Of a DNA stretch of 7,307 bases, positions 1 through 5,761 are shown one piece after another. This DNA comes from an uncultured Collinsella sp. Lineage in GTDB: Bacteria > Actinomycetota > Coriobacteriia > Coriobacteriales > Coriobacteriaceae. Positions within the stretch are counted from its first letter, which is position 1. The number at the start of each line of letters is the position of its first letter. Made by a program: the position numbers and the translations under genes. The stretch lies in the NCBI GenBank assembly GCA_900752015.1, contig CAADTZ010000086.1:1-7307 (forward strand). The letters are read 5' to 3'. The notes under the pieces were generated by a model. That model was not told the DNA's origin and did not search any database. It saw nothing but the letters and a program-made list of their open reading frames with translations.

Positions 1-87
1 CCTCTCACACATATCATTCCATGCTCAAACATTCTCGCTTCGCTTCGCTCGCTGCGAAACTGCGCGTGGAACGATATGTGTGAGAGG
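1..87 (+). repeat. Hairpin repeat element, copy 1
   Basis: This is a large inverted repeat. Bases 1-15 (CCTCTCACACATATC) are the exact reverse complement of 73-87, and pairing continues to about 27/61 with few mismatches. The core, 11-77, starts ATATCATTCCATGC and ends GCGTGGAACGATAT. It recurs in opposite orientation at 280-337. The central loop (about 34-54) contains CGCTT/CGCTG-type pentamer units and is 9 bases longer than in the other copy. The outer arm (1-10 with 78-87) does not resemble the outer arm of copy 2, but is fully complementary. The arm may continue left of the window. Its function is unknown: a structured RNA, a terminator-associated palindrome or a small mobile element are all possible. 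Confidence 0.85.
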
Positions 88-108
88 CGGGCGGGCGGTT
101 ACTCGCTT

Positions 109-127
109 GAAAATAATAATCATTCTT
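109..127. promoter_or_regulatory. Possible Fur-like box
   Basis: By eye, 15 of 19 positions match the classical Fur box GATAATGATAATCATTATC. The region is AT-rich, which makes chance matches likelier, and the gene it could control would lie left of the window. Assignment is weak. Confidence 0.2.
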
Positions 128-132
128 TTTGA

Positions 133-200
133 TAAGCCGATGCGACAAAGGGTTGGATCCTTTGTCGCATCGGCTTACTGTATTTATATTTTCCTGTTTT
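133..200 (+). terminator. Perfect 19-bp hairpin, possible terminator
   Basis: Arms 133-151 and 159-177 are exactly complementary around a 7-base loop. On the plus strand the stem is followed by an interrupted T-rich stretch (178-200) rather than a clean T run. On the minus strand an A run follows instead. It may therefore end a plus-strand transcript arriving from left of the window, though the spacing and quality of the T tract are below average. The loop-proximal GACAAAG/CTTTGTC pairs also occur in the terminator at 3511-3550. Confidence 0.45.
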
Positions 201-256
201 ACCTTTGCAGGTTCTAATGGAGGGGATACCGAAGTAGCTGCTAGTAAGTAAACGTA

Positions 257-360
257 GCTGCTCGGCGGGAGCCGCCCATATATCGTTCCACGCGCAGTTT
301 CGCAGCGCAGCGAGAATGTTTGAGCATGGAATGATATATGGGCGGCTCCCGCCGAGCAGC
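257..360 (-). repeat. Hairpin repeat element, copy 2
   Basis: Arms 257-284 and 333-360 are a perfect 28-bp inverted repeat, and pairing extends to 290/327 with one wobble pair. Read on the minus strand, the core (280-337, 58 bp) is identical to copy 1 except for a shorter pentamer loop (two CGCTG units). The outer 20-odd bp differ completely from copy 1 and are GC-rich. Each arm also contains its own small palindrome (GGCGG-GAG-CCGCC at 264-276 and its counterpart), so alternative folds are possible. It lies 13 bases downstream of the minus-strand glycosyltransferase stop codon and could act as a 3' stabiliser or terminator of that mRNA, although no T run follows on the minus strand. Confidence 0.9.
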
Positions 361-373
361 GGACGCTAAGACG

Positions 374-1675
374 CTAGCGGATATGCGCTGGTTTTTCGCC
401 CCAGTAGAAGCGGCAGAAGGCTCGTTTACGTTTTTGGGGCTTGCCTGCAAGCTCCATGGTTGCGATGGCGATGTCCTCGGCTGCGCGGGGGCGGCGTAGT
501 ACTTCGCCGTTGATGAGTAGGGCTTTGAGTGATTCGGGATGATCGTGCAGATGGCGCAGGGTTACGATGAGTTCTCGTGCGGTGGTGACATGCATGCTGG
601 CGCCCATTCCGGTGAGCATGGTGGTGTTGGCCTTTTCTTGACCATATGATTTGCCCAGCAGGATCATCGGCAGATGCGCGCATAGGCATTCGGTGACGGT
701 GAGTCCGCCCGATTTGAGGATTGCCAGGTCGCAGCCGTGCATGAGGGCTGCCATATCGTCCACGTAGTCCAGAACCGTGACGTTTTCGAGCTTCATGGCG
801 TCGAAGAGCGTCTTGAGGCGGGTGGCGTATTCCTCATCCTTGCCCGGCAAAAAGACAAAGTGCATGTCCTCGAAGCTGCGCAGGAAGGGGAGTGTGCGGT
901 CCATCTCCGCGCGAAAGCGAACGTACGGTTGAGGCAAACTGGCACCGGCCATCACCAACACAACGGTCTTGTCAGCGGGGAGATTGAACTTCTCGAGTTC
1001 TTCCTCGCGATTGTAGTCCGTATCAAACCCGGCGCGAATGGGGATGCCTGTAATGCGGATTTTGGTCTCGGGAACTTTACGGGGGCGAAGTGTCTCGGCC
1101 ATAAATTCGTTGGCTACGCAGAACAGATCGGTGTCCTTGTGGGGCCAAAAGCCTTCGACTTCATAGTCTGTTGGTACGCAGATGACGGGATAATCGATAC
1201 CCGTGATGACGCGGGCACCCACAGCGACGTTGGCCGCCGTGATGTGTGTTGCGACCACGGCTATGGGCCTGCGGGTGCGGACATATTCGTTGAAGGCAGG
1301 GAACATAATACGTGACCATGCCGTGCCTCCGCCCCAGAGCAGATGTCCCGTAAACGTGTATCGCCAGGTTAGGTCATATATGGGACGCGTGGCGCCGGTA
1401 AACGAAGCTGCTGTTTTATTACCATCGAACCTAATACGTCCAAAATCGAGGATATCCAGGACTTCGATCTCAACATCCTCAGGGATTCCCTTGGTGCCGC
1501 TGATAAGGTCAAATGCTTGTGCAATCGCGTTGGCGGCGGCTTTGTGGCCCGATCCAACCGATGCGTGCACGATGGTTACTAGGGGTTTTTGTGCAGGTGA
1601 AACGGTCATTTGCTCCGGTTGGGGAGTAGCTTGCATGGGCAGGGGAGCGCTATTGCTCGTCTGCATTTGATCCAT
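374..1675 (-). CDS. UgtP/MGDG synthase-like lipid glycosyltransferase
   Basis: The predicted protein has 433 residues and is probably a membrane-surface glycosyltransferase (GT28 type, GT-B fold) that moves a sugar from a UDP-sugar to diacylglycerol, making glycolipid or a lipoteichoic acid anchor. The N-terminal MGDG-synthase domain shows VTIVHASVGSGHKAAANAI (about residues 33-51), where GSGH is the family signature. The C-terminal nucleotide-sugar domain shows VMAGAS (241-246), KSGGLTVTECL (321-331) and GQEKANTTML (345-354). There is no signal peptide or clear membrane helix, as expected for a peripheral enzyme. The first ~30 residues are a polar Gln/Pro-rich extension. I chose the ATG at 1675 because AAGGGGAG lies about six bases upstream; the frame stays open to 1804 but would overlap trxB. 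Downstream starts (residues 4, 14, 23) are possible. The sugar and the acceptor cannot be read from sequence. Confidence 0.85.
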   Translation of the reverse strand: MDQMQTSNSAPLPMQATPQPEQMTVSPAQKPLVTIVHASVGSGHKAAANAIAQAFDLISGTKGIPEDVEIEVLDILDFGRIRFDGNKTAASFTGATRPIYDLTWRYTFTGHLLWGGGTAWSRIMFPAFNEYVRTRRPIAVVATHITAANVAVGARVITGIDYPVICVPTDYEVEGFWPHKDTDLFCVANEFMAETLRPRKVPETKIRITGIPIRAGFDTDYNREEELEKFNLPADKTVVLVMAGASLPQPYVRFRAEMDRTLPFLRSFEDMHFVFLPGKDEEYATRLKTLFDAMKLENVTVLDYVDDMAALMHGCDLAILKSGGLTVTECLCAHLPMILLGKSYGQEKANTTMLTGMGASMHVTTARELIVTLRHLHDHPESLKALLINGEVLRRPRAAEDIAIATMELAGKPQKRKRAFCRFYWGEKPAHIR

Positions 1676-1711
1676 CGATAACTCCCCTTCAGCTTTGTTA
1701 CGCGATTTATC

Positions 1712-1717
1712 ATTGTA
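1712..1717 (-). promoter_or_regulatory. Possible -10 box for the glycosyltransferase
   Basis: Read on the minus strand, TACAAT lies 36 bases upstream of the chosen start codon, inside the 117-base gap shared with the divergent trxB. No good -35 hexamer stands at 16-18 bases, so this is a tentative call. I could not identify a convincing trxB promoter in the same gap. Confidence 0.3.
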
Positions 1718-1792
1718 GTGCATGAGTGTCATGTTCACGTAAATTTGGGTATGAGCGCAAAGAACGCCAATCTTTCGACAGGAGGTCTCTTC

Positions 1793-2731
1793 ATGACTAC
1801 CCATCAGCCGATCGATGTTGCTATTATCGGCGGCGGCCCTGCGGGCTATGCTGCAGCCATTTACGCGGCGCGCGCCAACCTAACGACGACCGTGATTGAG
1901 CAGGGCATGTCGGGAGGACAGATCGCCACAACCAATGAGGTCGAGAACTATCCGGGCATTCCGCTACTGAGCGGCGCTGAACTCGGTGAGCGATTCCAAC
2001 AACATGCAGAAGGCCTAGGGGCTCAGGTTGAATGGAGCATGGTGACGGGTGTCGATTACGATGCCGGCTCCAAATTGTTTACCGTTCATCACGATGTTGG
2101 TGATACGACGGCTAGGAGTGTTATCGCTTGCATGGGTGCCACGCCGCGTCCGGCAGGTTTCGCTGGCGAGGATACGTATCGCGGTCGTGGCGTTTCGTAT
2201 TGCGCGACGTGTGACGGCATGTTCTTCCGTGGCAAACAGGTCTTTGTAATCGGTGGTGGCAATTCGGCATGCGAGGAAGCTCTGTTCTTGTCAGAAATCG
2301 CCAGCAGCGTGACCATCGTTTTGCGCCGCGATCAGTTCCGTGCCCCCGATGGTGTGGTTCAAAAAGTTCTTGCAAAAGATAATATTTCAGTTAGGTACCA
2401 AACTAGTATTGTGGAGCTCTCGGGCGAAGCCATGCCAACGACGATTACCTTTAAGGACAATGCATCCGGTGAGACTCATACCGATTCATTTGAGCCCGGC
2501 TCGTTTGGTATCTTTGTCTTTACCGGGACGCAACCCCATACCGAGCTTGTTGAGCATCTAGTCGATCTGGCGCCTGATGGCGGCATTCTGACTGATGAAT
2601 CCATGGCGACCCGCACGCCAGGTCTATTTGCCGCTGGCGACATCCGTTCCAAGCTTTTACGTCAGGTTGTGACCGCCGTTTCTGATGGAGCCATAGCGGC
2701 AACCAGAGCATACGCATTTCTCCACGGATAA
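1793..2731 (+). CDS. trxB: Thioredoxin reductase (NADPH, FAD)
   Basis: A 312-residue cytoplasmic flavoprotein, the usual length of low-molecular-weight bacterial thioredoxin reductase. It passes electrons from NADPH through FAD and a redox disulfide to thioredoxin. Visible motifs are the FAD-binding GGGPAG (13-18), the CATCDG active site with Cys137 and Cys140, the NADPH-binding GGGNSACEEA (154-163) and the C-terminal FAD motif FAAGDI (279-284). After the second Rossmann fold it has LRRDQFRA (177-184). The two arginines of the NADPH-phosphate motif HRRxxxR remain, but the first His is Leu. The start at 1793 is favoured by GGAGG at 1781-1785; an earlier in-frame ATG at 1751 lacks such a site. 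No thioredoxin gene is adjacent. The gene is divergent from the glycosyltransferase and ends at a strong terminator, so it is probably monocistronic. Confidence 0.96.
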   Translation: MTTHQPIDVAIIGGGPAGYAAAIYAARANLTTTVIEQGMSGGQIATTNEVENYPGIPLLSGAELGERFQQHAEGLGAQVEWSMVTGVDYDAGSKLFTVHHDVGDTTARSVIACMGATPRPAGFAGEDTYRGRGVSYCATCDGMFFRGKQVFVIGGGNSACEEALFLSEIASSVTIVLRRDQFRAPDGVVQKVLAKDNISVRYQTSIVELSGEAMPTTITFKDNASGETHTDSFEPGSFGIFVFTGTQPHTELVEHLVDLAPDGGILTDESMATRTPGLFAAGDIRSKLLRQVVTAVSDGAIAATRAYAFLHG

Positions 2732-2771
2732 GTACGATAATATATCTTATGTAAGGTTGTTGTCTTTTAAC

Positions 2772-2820
2772 AAAGTGGTTGGACGGTGTATCAATGTGCT
2801 GTCCAACCACTTTTACTTTC
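2772..2820 (+). terminator. Rho-independent terminator of trxB
   Basis: Arms 2772-2784 and 2801-2813 are a perfect 13-bp inverted repeat, extended by wobble pairs to 2789/2796. The closing T residues at 2811-2814 run into a T-rich stretch. It lies 40 bases past the trxB stop codon. Confidence 0.85.
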
Positions 2821-2821
2821 C

Positions 2822-2850
2822 GGTTATATAGTATGCAAAACTAGATAACC
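2822..2850. promoter_or_regulatory. Candidate operator, site A (upstream of the DUF1836 gene)
   Basis: A dyad: GGTTATATAGT (2822-2832), seven central bases, then ACTAGATAACC (2840-2850); 10 of 11 arm positions are complementary. It matches site B upstream of degV at 23 of 29 positions, with the same asymmetric centre. It covers the expected -35 region of the DUF1836 gene and ends five bases before the likely -10 box, a position suited to autorepression. A short RNA hairpin is the alternative reading, but no T run follows on either strand. Confidence 0.6.
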
Positions 2851-2855
2851 TAGAA

Positions 2856-2861
2856 TACAAT
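2856..2861 (+). promoter_or_regulatory. Likely -10 box of the DUF1836 gene
   Basis: TACAAT stands about 25 bases upstream of the start codon, with GGAGGA between them at 2875-2880. The -35 position 17 bases further up falls inside site A and is a poor match to TTGACA, so the promoter is probably weak or regulated. Confidence 0.45.
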
Positions 2862-2885
2862 ATAGCTAATGAACGGAGGATCCTT

Positions 2886-3497
2886 ATGAACCACGCCAAA
2901 CGCGTTATCCCGATGTCCGATTCGTCGGTCAGCATTAAGCCTGAGGATATTCAGCCCACTGTGCTGCCCGATGCATTTATTCAGTCCGATATCGTGCGCA
3001 AACTCAATACGTTGAGTCTGCCGCGCTATGACCAGTTGCCCAATGTGACACTCTACCGCGACCAGGTTATTGAGTATGTTGCGCTTTGGATGGAGCCGCT
3101 GTCCATTTGCGTTGAGCAGCCTATCATTACGCCATCGATGATCAATAACTACGTAAAGGTCGGCCTAGTGCCTGCTCCGGTCAAAAAGCAATATGGCCGC
3201 GAGCAGATTGCCCGCCTGATCGCTATCTGCATCTTTAAGCAGGTGCTACCTATTGCTGCGGTGCAGGCACTCTTTAACATTCAGCGTTTGAGCTACGATG
3301 CCCCGACGGCCTTTGATTATGTGGTCGATCAGCTCGAGGCATCGATTCGTGCGGCGTTTTCCGTCGAGCAGACTCCCGTGCCCGATACGGCGCATCAGGT
3401 AACGCGTGAGTCGCTGCTTGTGCGTAGCGCGGTATCGTCCTTCGTTTCGAAGGCTTACTTGATGAGCTATCTCAAGTTCAACGGGTTTAATAGCTAG
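2886..3497 (+). CDS. DUF1836-type putative DNA-binding regulator
   Basis: A 203-residue soluble protein that I assign to the DUF1836 group of uncharacterised, MerR-like helix-turn-helix proteins. The central part, ITPSMINNYVKVGLVP (81-96) followed by KKQYGREQIARLIAICIFKQVLPI (100-123), looks like a recognition helix plus a wing and the next helix. It resembles the MerR arrangement of 'minor helix, Y/N, GLV/IxP, Y, re-entry helix'. The remainder is alpha-helical with no transmembrane segment. The ATG at 2886 has GGAGGA five bases upstream; an in-frame ATG at 2913 lacks one. A dyad lies directly over its promoter and a second copy lies before the convergent degV gene, so it probably controls itself and degV. 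No effector or target has been established from sequence. Confidence 0.75.
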   Translation: MNHAKRVIPMSDSSVSIKPEDIQPTVLPDAFIQSDIVRKLNTLSLPRYDQLPNVTLYRDQVIEYVALWMEPLSICVEQPIITPSMINNYVKVGLVPAPVKKQYGREQIARLIAICIFKQVLPIAAVQALFNIQRLSYDAPTAFDYVVDQLEASIRAAFSVEQTPVPDTAHQVTRESLLVRSAVSSFVSKAYLMSYLKFNGFNS

Positions 3498-3506
3498 CCG
3501 ACGTAT

Positions 3507-3557
3507 AAAACGGGCGGGACAAAGAGCCATCTGTCGCTTTGTCCCGCCCGTATTTTT
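3507..3557. terminator. Bidirectional terminator between the DUF1836 gene and degV
   Basis: Arms 3511-3524 and 3537-3550 form a perfect 14-bp GC-rich stem with a 12-base loop. Five T residues at 3553-3557 follow on the plus strand, and four A residues at 3507-3510 give a T run on the minus strand. It lies 13 bases after the DUF1836 stop codon and 20 bases after the degV stop codon, so it can end both convergent transcripts. Confidence 0.9.
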
Positions 3558-3570
3558 GCTTGGTTGGACT

Positions 3571-4437
3571 TTATTTGCCCGAAGCTACGCCCATGCCGTA
3601 GCCGATGATGAGGCCGTGCATCTCGGCGTAATAGGAATCCAGGCCGTTGCAGGGCATGATGATGGTCTTGGAGCCGGGCCAATGCTCGACTATGCGGTCA
3701 GTGAGCGCCTGGGCTCCAGCTTCGTTCTCAACGTGATCTATGACGACCTCACCGCCCGTAAAGCCCTCGGCTTCCATAGTGTCGATGATCTTGTTGAGCA
3801 TCTTCTTTTCGCCACGCGTGTGCCCGACGAGTTCGATTTTACCGGCCTCACTCGCTGTGCCCAAAATACGGATATTGAGCTTGTTGGCAATGACGCCGGC
3901 TGCCTTAGGGATACGTCCGGCTTTGGCGAGGTTTTCGTAATTGCACAAACTGAAGAGGATTTTGCTGTTCTGTTCAAGGCTATCGAAGTATGCGCAAGCA
4001 TCCTCGAATGAGACATTCGGATTGCTTGCAAGATAGCGGTCGAACAGCAAGAAAATGAGGTCCATTTTGCCGCCAGCTGCGCGTGAATTGACTAGATGAA
4101 TCTGTCGGTCGGGCTCCTCGGCAAGAACCATATCGCGAGCCGTGGCTGCCGCGTTGTAGCTGCCCGACACGCCCTCAGAGATCGGCATGCAGATGGTCTT
4201 GTCTGCCAATTTGAAGAGCTCGGCCCACTCCCCTACGCTGGGACAAGCGCTCGAAGAAGCGTTCGTCTCCGCCTGAACAGCGCAGTTGAGCTCATGAACA
4301 TCGAGCGAAAGGTCATCGACGAATTCATGCTCCCCCACTCGAATTTTGAGGGGCGCAAATGCAAAGGTGGTATGGGGCGCGGTCGGTTGCCAATCGCGGA
4401 GGTTGCAGCTTGAATCGGAGATAAGTGCCCAGCTCAT
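3571..4437 (-). CDS. DegV/FakB-family fatty-acid-binding protein
   Basis: A 288-residue cytoplasmic protein of the DegV (EDD) fold. FakB members of this family hold a fatty acid while FakA phosphorylates it for phospholipid synthesis. Visible landmarks are the N-terminal SDSS (7-10), SSACPS (62-67, the usual TSxPS element), ISEGVSGSYNAA (86-97, the usual SGTY loop), NSRAAGGKMDL (117-127) and YENLAKAGRI (167-176) with Arg175. The usual C-terminal GxHxGPG motif, which carries a His contacting the lipid carboxylate in FakB, is replaced by IIGYGMG (277-283). The ligand or chemistry may therefore differ from classical FakB. The start at 4437 follows GAAAGGA about seven bases upstream. It is convergent with the DUF1836 gene, with no fakA gene in view. 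Site B lies upstream. Confidence 0.88.
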   Translation of the reverse strand: MSWALISDSSCNLRDWQPTAPHTTFAFAPLKIRVGEHEFVDDLSLDVHELNCAVQAETNASSSACPSVGEWAELFKLADKTICMPISEGVSGSYNAAATARDMVLAEEPDRQIHLVNSRAAGGKMDLIFLLFDRYLASNPNVSFEDACAYFDSLEQNSKILFSLCNYENLAKAGRIPKAAGVIANKLNIRILGTASEAGKIELVGHTRGEKKMLNKIIDTMEAEGFTGGEVVIDHVENEAGAQALTDRIVEHWPGSKTIIMPCNGLDSYYAEMHGLIIGYGMGVASGK

Positions 4438-4466
4438 AGAGGGTCCTTTCTAATCGTTCCCATTCA

Positions 4467-4472
4467 ATTATA
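4467..4472 (-). promoter_or_regulatory. -10 box of degV
   Basis: On the minus strand this is an exact TATAAT, 29 bases before the start codon, giving a short leader with an AAAGGA ribosome binding site. The -35 position (about 4490-4495) reads GCCCAA, a poor match, and site B begins right there. A strong -10 with a weak -35 beside a dyad fits a promoter that needs an activator, although repression is not excluded. Confidence 0.6.
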
Positions 4473-4494
4473 GCCATCTTGCAGACCGATTGGG

Positions 4495-4525
4495 CCGCTA
4501 TCTAGTATTCAAAACTAGATAGCGG
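4495..4525. promoter_or_regulatory. Candidate operator, site B (upstream of degV)
   Basis: A perfect 12-bp dyad: CCGCTATCTAGT (4495-4506), seven bases, ACTAGATAGCGG (4514-4525). Its 23-bp centre differs from site A at only two positions, and the outer base pairs differ while remaining complementary. It is centred roughly 50 bases upstream of the predicted degV transcription start. There is no T run on either side, so a terminator is unlikely. Confidence 0.6.
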
Positions 4526-4536
4526 ACTGCACTAAA

Positions 4537-4575
4537 GGCAAAAGAATGGACCCCATGACTCAAAGCCACGAGGTC
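4537..4575 (-). terminator. Probable terminator of the FHA-merR-apt-nlpC cluster
   Basis: Read on the minus strand, GACCTCGTG (4575-4567) pairs with CATGGGGTC (4557-4549) with two wobble pairs and a 9-base loop, followed by a T-rich stretch including CTTTT. It lies 26 bases past the NlpC/P60 stop codon. Confidence 0.5.
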
Positions 4576-4601
4576 TATATCCGTTTGCTTTATCTGAATA
4601 C

Positions 4602-5729
4602 TTAGTAGCGCACGAAAATGTAGTTGTTGTTCATGCCGGCGGCAACGGAGCTGATGATAACACCCGTGTTGTAGTCAGAAGCATGAATCATCTGACCACC
4701 ACCGATGTAAATGCCGGTGTGGTACGAATTGACTACAACGTCACCGGGCTGCGGATCGGACACACGCGTCCAGCCCATAAAGGTGCCCGTGGTGCCCAGG
4801 CGGCAATAGCGACCAGTAAGGCAATAGCTTACAAAACCAGAGCAGTCGAAGCTGTTCGGGCCAATTCCGCCCCAGGAATAGGCGCAACCAAGCTTGCTGT
4901 ATGCACGCGAGACAACAGAACCGCCGTCGACGGACTGGCTCGGAGCAGAAGGCGTCGGAGCCGGAGCAGGCGTGGAGGGCTGCGGCGTCGGAGCAGGTGC
5001 CGGCGTAGGAGCCGGAGTGTTGCCGCCCTGGTTGTTGTTATTGCTGGTCTGGCCACCGTTGTTGGTGTTCTCGGTCGTACCGGCAGTCTCGTTGCTCACC
5101 GTGGCCTTCTCGGCGGTGCTGGCGTTGATGCCGGCCTGCAGCGCGGCGTTGGCCTCGGCCTCGGCGGCAAGCTCGGCCTGCAGCTGCGAATCCAGGGAGT
5201 TTACGACGTTCTGGGCTTCAGCCTGCTGGGCGTTAAGCTCGTCGACCTTCTTTTGCGTGGCGGCGACGTTCTTCTCCTGCTCGGCCTGCTTATCGGTGAG
5301 CTGCTGCTTAAGCTCCTTGACCTCTTGAATGGTCTGAGCTTGCTTATCGGAAACTTTGCCGTAGTAGAACAGACGGTTGAGCATATCGCTCAGGTCATCG
5401 ACACCCGTCAGAACCTGAAGCAGGCTCAGACCGCCGGTTTTGTACTCGCCGGCGACATAGGTTGAGAGCTTAGCCTGACCATCGGCGATCTCCTGCTGCT
5501 TTTGCGTGATCTCGCCGGCAGTCTGATCGAGCGCCTGCGTCTGCGTGGCGAGCTCAACGTAAATCTGCTGAGTTTGGGTACCGATCTGCTCGAGCTTCGT
5601 ACGAGCAGCGGCAAGGTCGGATGCGGTATCGGCGTAGGCAGGAGCCGCGAGGCCCAAGCCCAAAACACAAGCGAGGGTTGCCGTAGCAGCGCAGCGTGCC
5701 ATGTTTTTGTGCGTGTTTGCTGTGCGCAT
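4602..5729 (-). CDS. Secreted NlpC/P60 peptidoglycan endopeptidase (CwlO/RipA-like)
   Basis: A 375-residue exported cell-wall hydrolase, likely cutting the D-Glu to diamino-acid bond in peptide stems during growth or division. A signal peptide (1-33) has basic residues, a hydrophobic core and an APAYA cleavage site before Asp34. Residues ~35-212 are a long Gln/Glu/Ala-rich coiled coil, as in CwlO and RipA, where it keeps the enzyme in check and docks it to partners. Residues ~213-265 are an Asn/Gly-rich then Pro/Ala/Thr-rich flexible linker. The NlpC/P60 domain (267-375) has FDCSGFV with catalytic Cys296, YHTGIYIG with His337 and MIHAS with His349. The start at 5729 has GGAAAGGAAG upstream. 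It lies 32 bases after apt in the same direction and is the last gene of the cluster. Confidence 0.93.
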   Translation of the reverse strand: MRTANTHKNMARCAATATLACVLGLGLAAPAYADTASDLAAARTKLEQIGTQTQQIYVELATQTQALDQTAGEITQKQQEIADGQAKLSTYVAGEYKTGGLSLLQVLTGVDDLSDMLNRLFYYGKVSDKQAQTIQEVKELKQQLTDKQAEQEKNVAATQKKVDELNAQQAEAQNVVNSLDSQLQAELAAEAEANAALQAGINASTAEKATVSNETAGTTENTNNGGQTSNNNNQGGNTPAPTPAPAPTPQPSTPAPAPTPSAPSQSVDGGSVVSRAYSKLGCAYSWGGIGPNSFDCSGFVSYCLTGRYCRLGTTGTFMGWTRVSDPQPGDVVVNSYHTGIYIGGGQMIHASDYNTGVIISSVAAGMNNNYIFVRY

Positions 5730-5761
5730 GTAGCTTCCTTTCCAGTAACTAAGGGTAACGC

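Larger units (their letters stand above)
1..373. other. Palindrome-rich intergenic region without a gene
   Basis: No convincing coding sequence is present; open frames here are short and run through inverted repeats. The stretch holds hairpin element copy 1 (1-87), a Fur-box-like sequence (109-127), a perfect 19-bp hairpin (133-177), a T-rich stretch (178-200) and hairpin element copy 2 (257-360). Copy 2 starts 13 bases past the glycosyltransferase stop codon. Copy 1 reaches the window edge, so the gene to its left and the full length of its outer arm cannot be seen. Confidence 0.75.

Noticed and set aside
221..238. GGAGGGGATACCGAAG-like stretch resembling the 5' end of a bacterial tRNA-Ser.
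   Set aside because: The acceptor/U8 spacing is off by one base, no D-stem partner, anticodon arm or T-arm follows, and hairpin copy 2 starts soon after. Probably chance; at best a small tRNA remnant.
1..360. CRISPR array or tandem repeat array.
   Set aside because: There are only two copies, in inverted orientation, with no regular spacers and no cas genes in view.
241..450. A 69-aa minus-strand open frame running through hairpin copy 2.
   Set aside because: It is made of translated inverted repeat plus an off-frame part of the glycosyltransferase gene and has no ribosome binding site.
4495..4525. Reading the site B dyad as the terminator of the NlpC/P60 operon.
   Set aside because: No T run follows on the minus strand, a better terminator lies at 4537-4575, and a near-identical dyad sits in the DUF1836 promoter.
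4546..4605. A 19-codon plus-strand ORF (starts MDPMTQSHEV) after site B.
   Set aside because: It overlaps the probable minus-strand terminator and the end of the NlpC/P60 gene, has only a weak ribosome binding site, and resembles nothing I recognise.
4683..5465. A long plus-strand open frame (260 aa) opposite the NlpC/P60 gene.
   Set aside because: Its low-complexity Arg/Gly/Leu-rich translation is the antisense shadow of the coiled coil and Pro/Ala linker of a well-supported secreted hydrolase.
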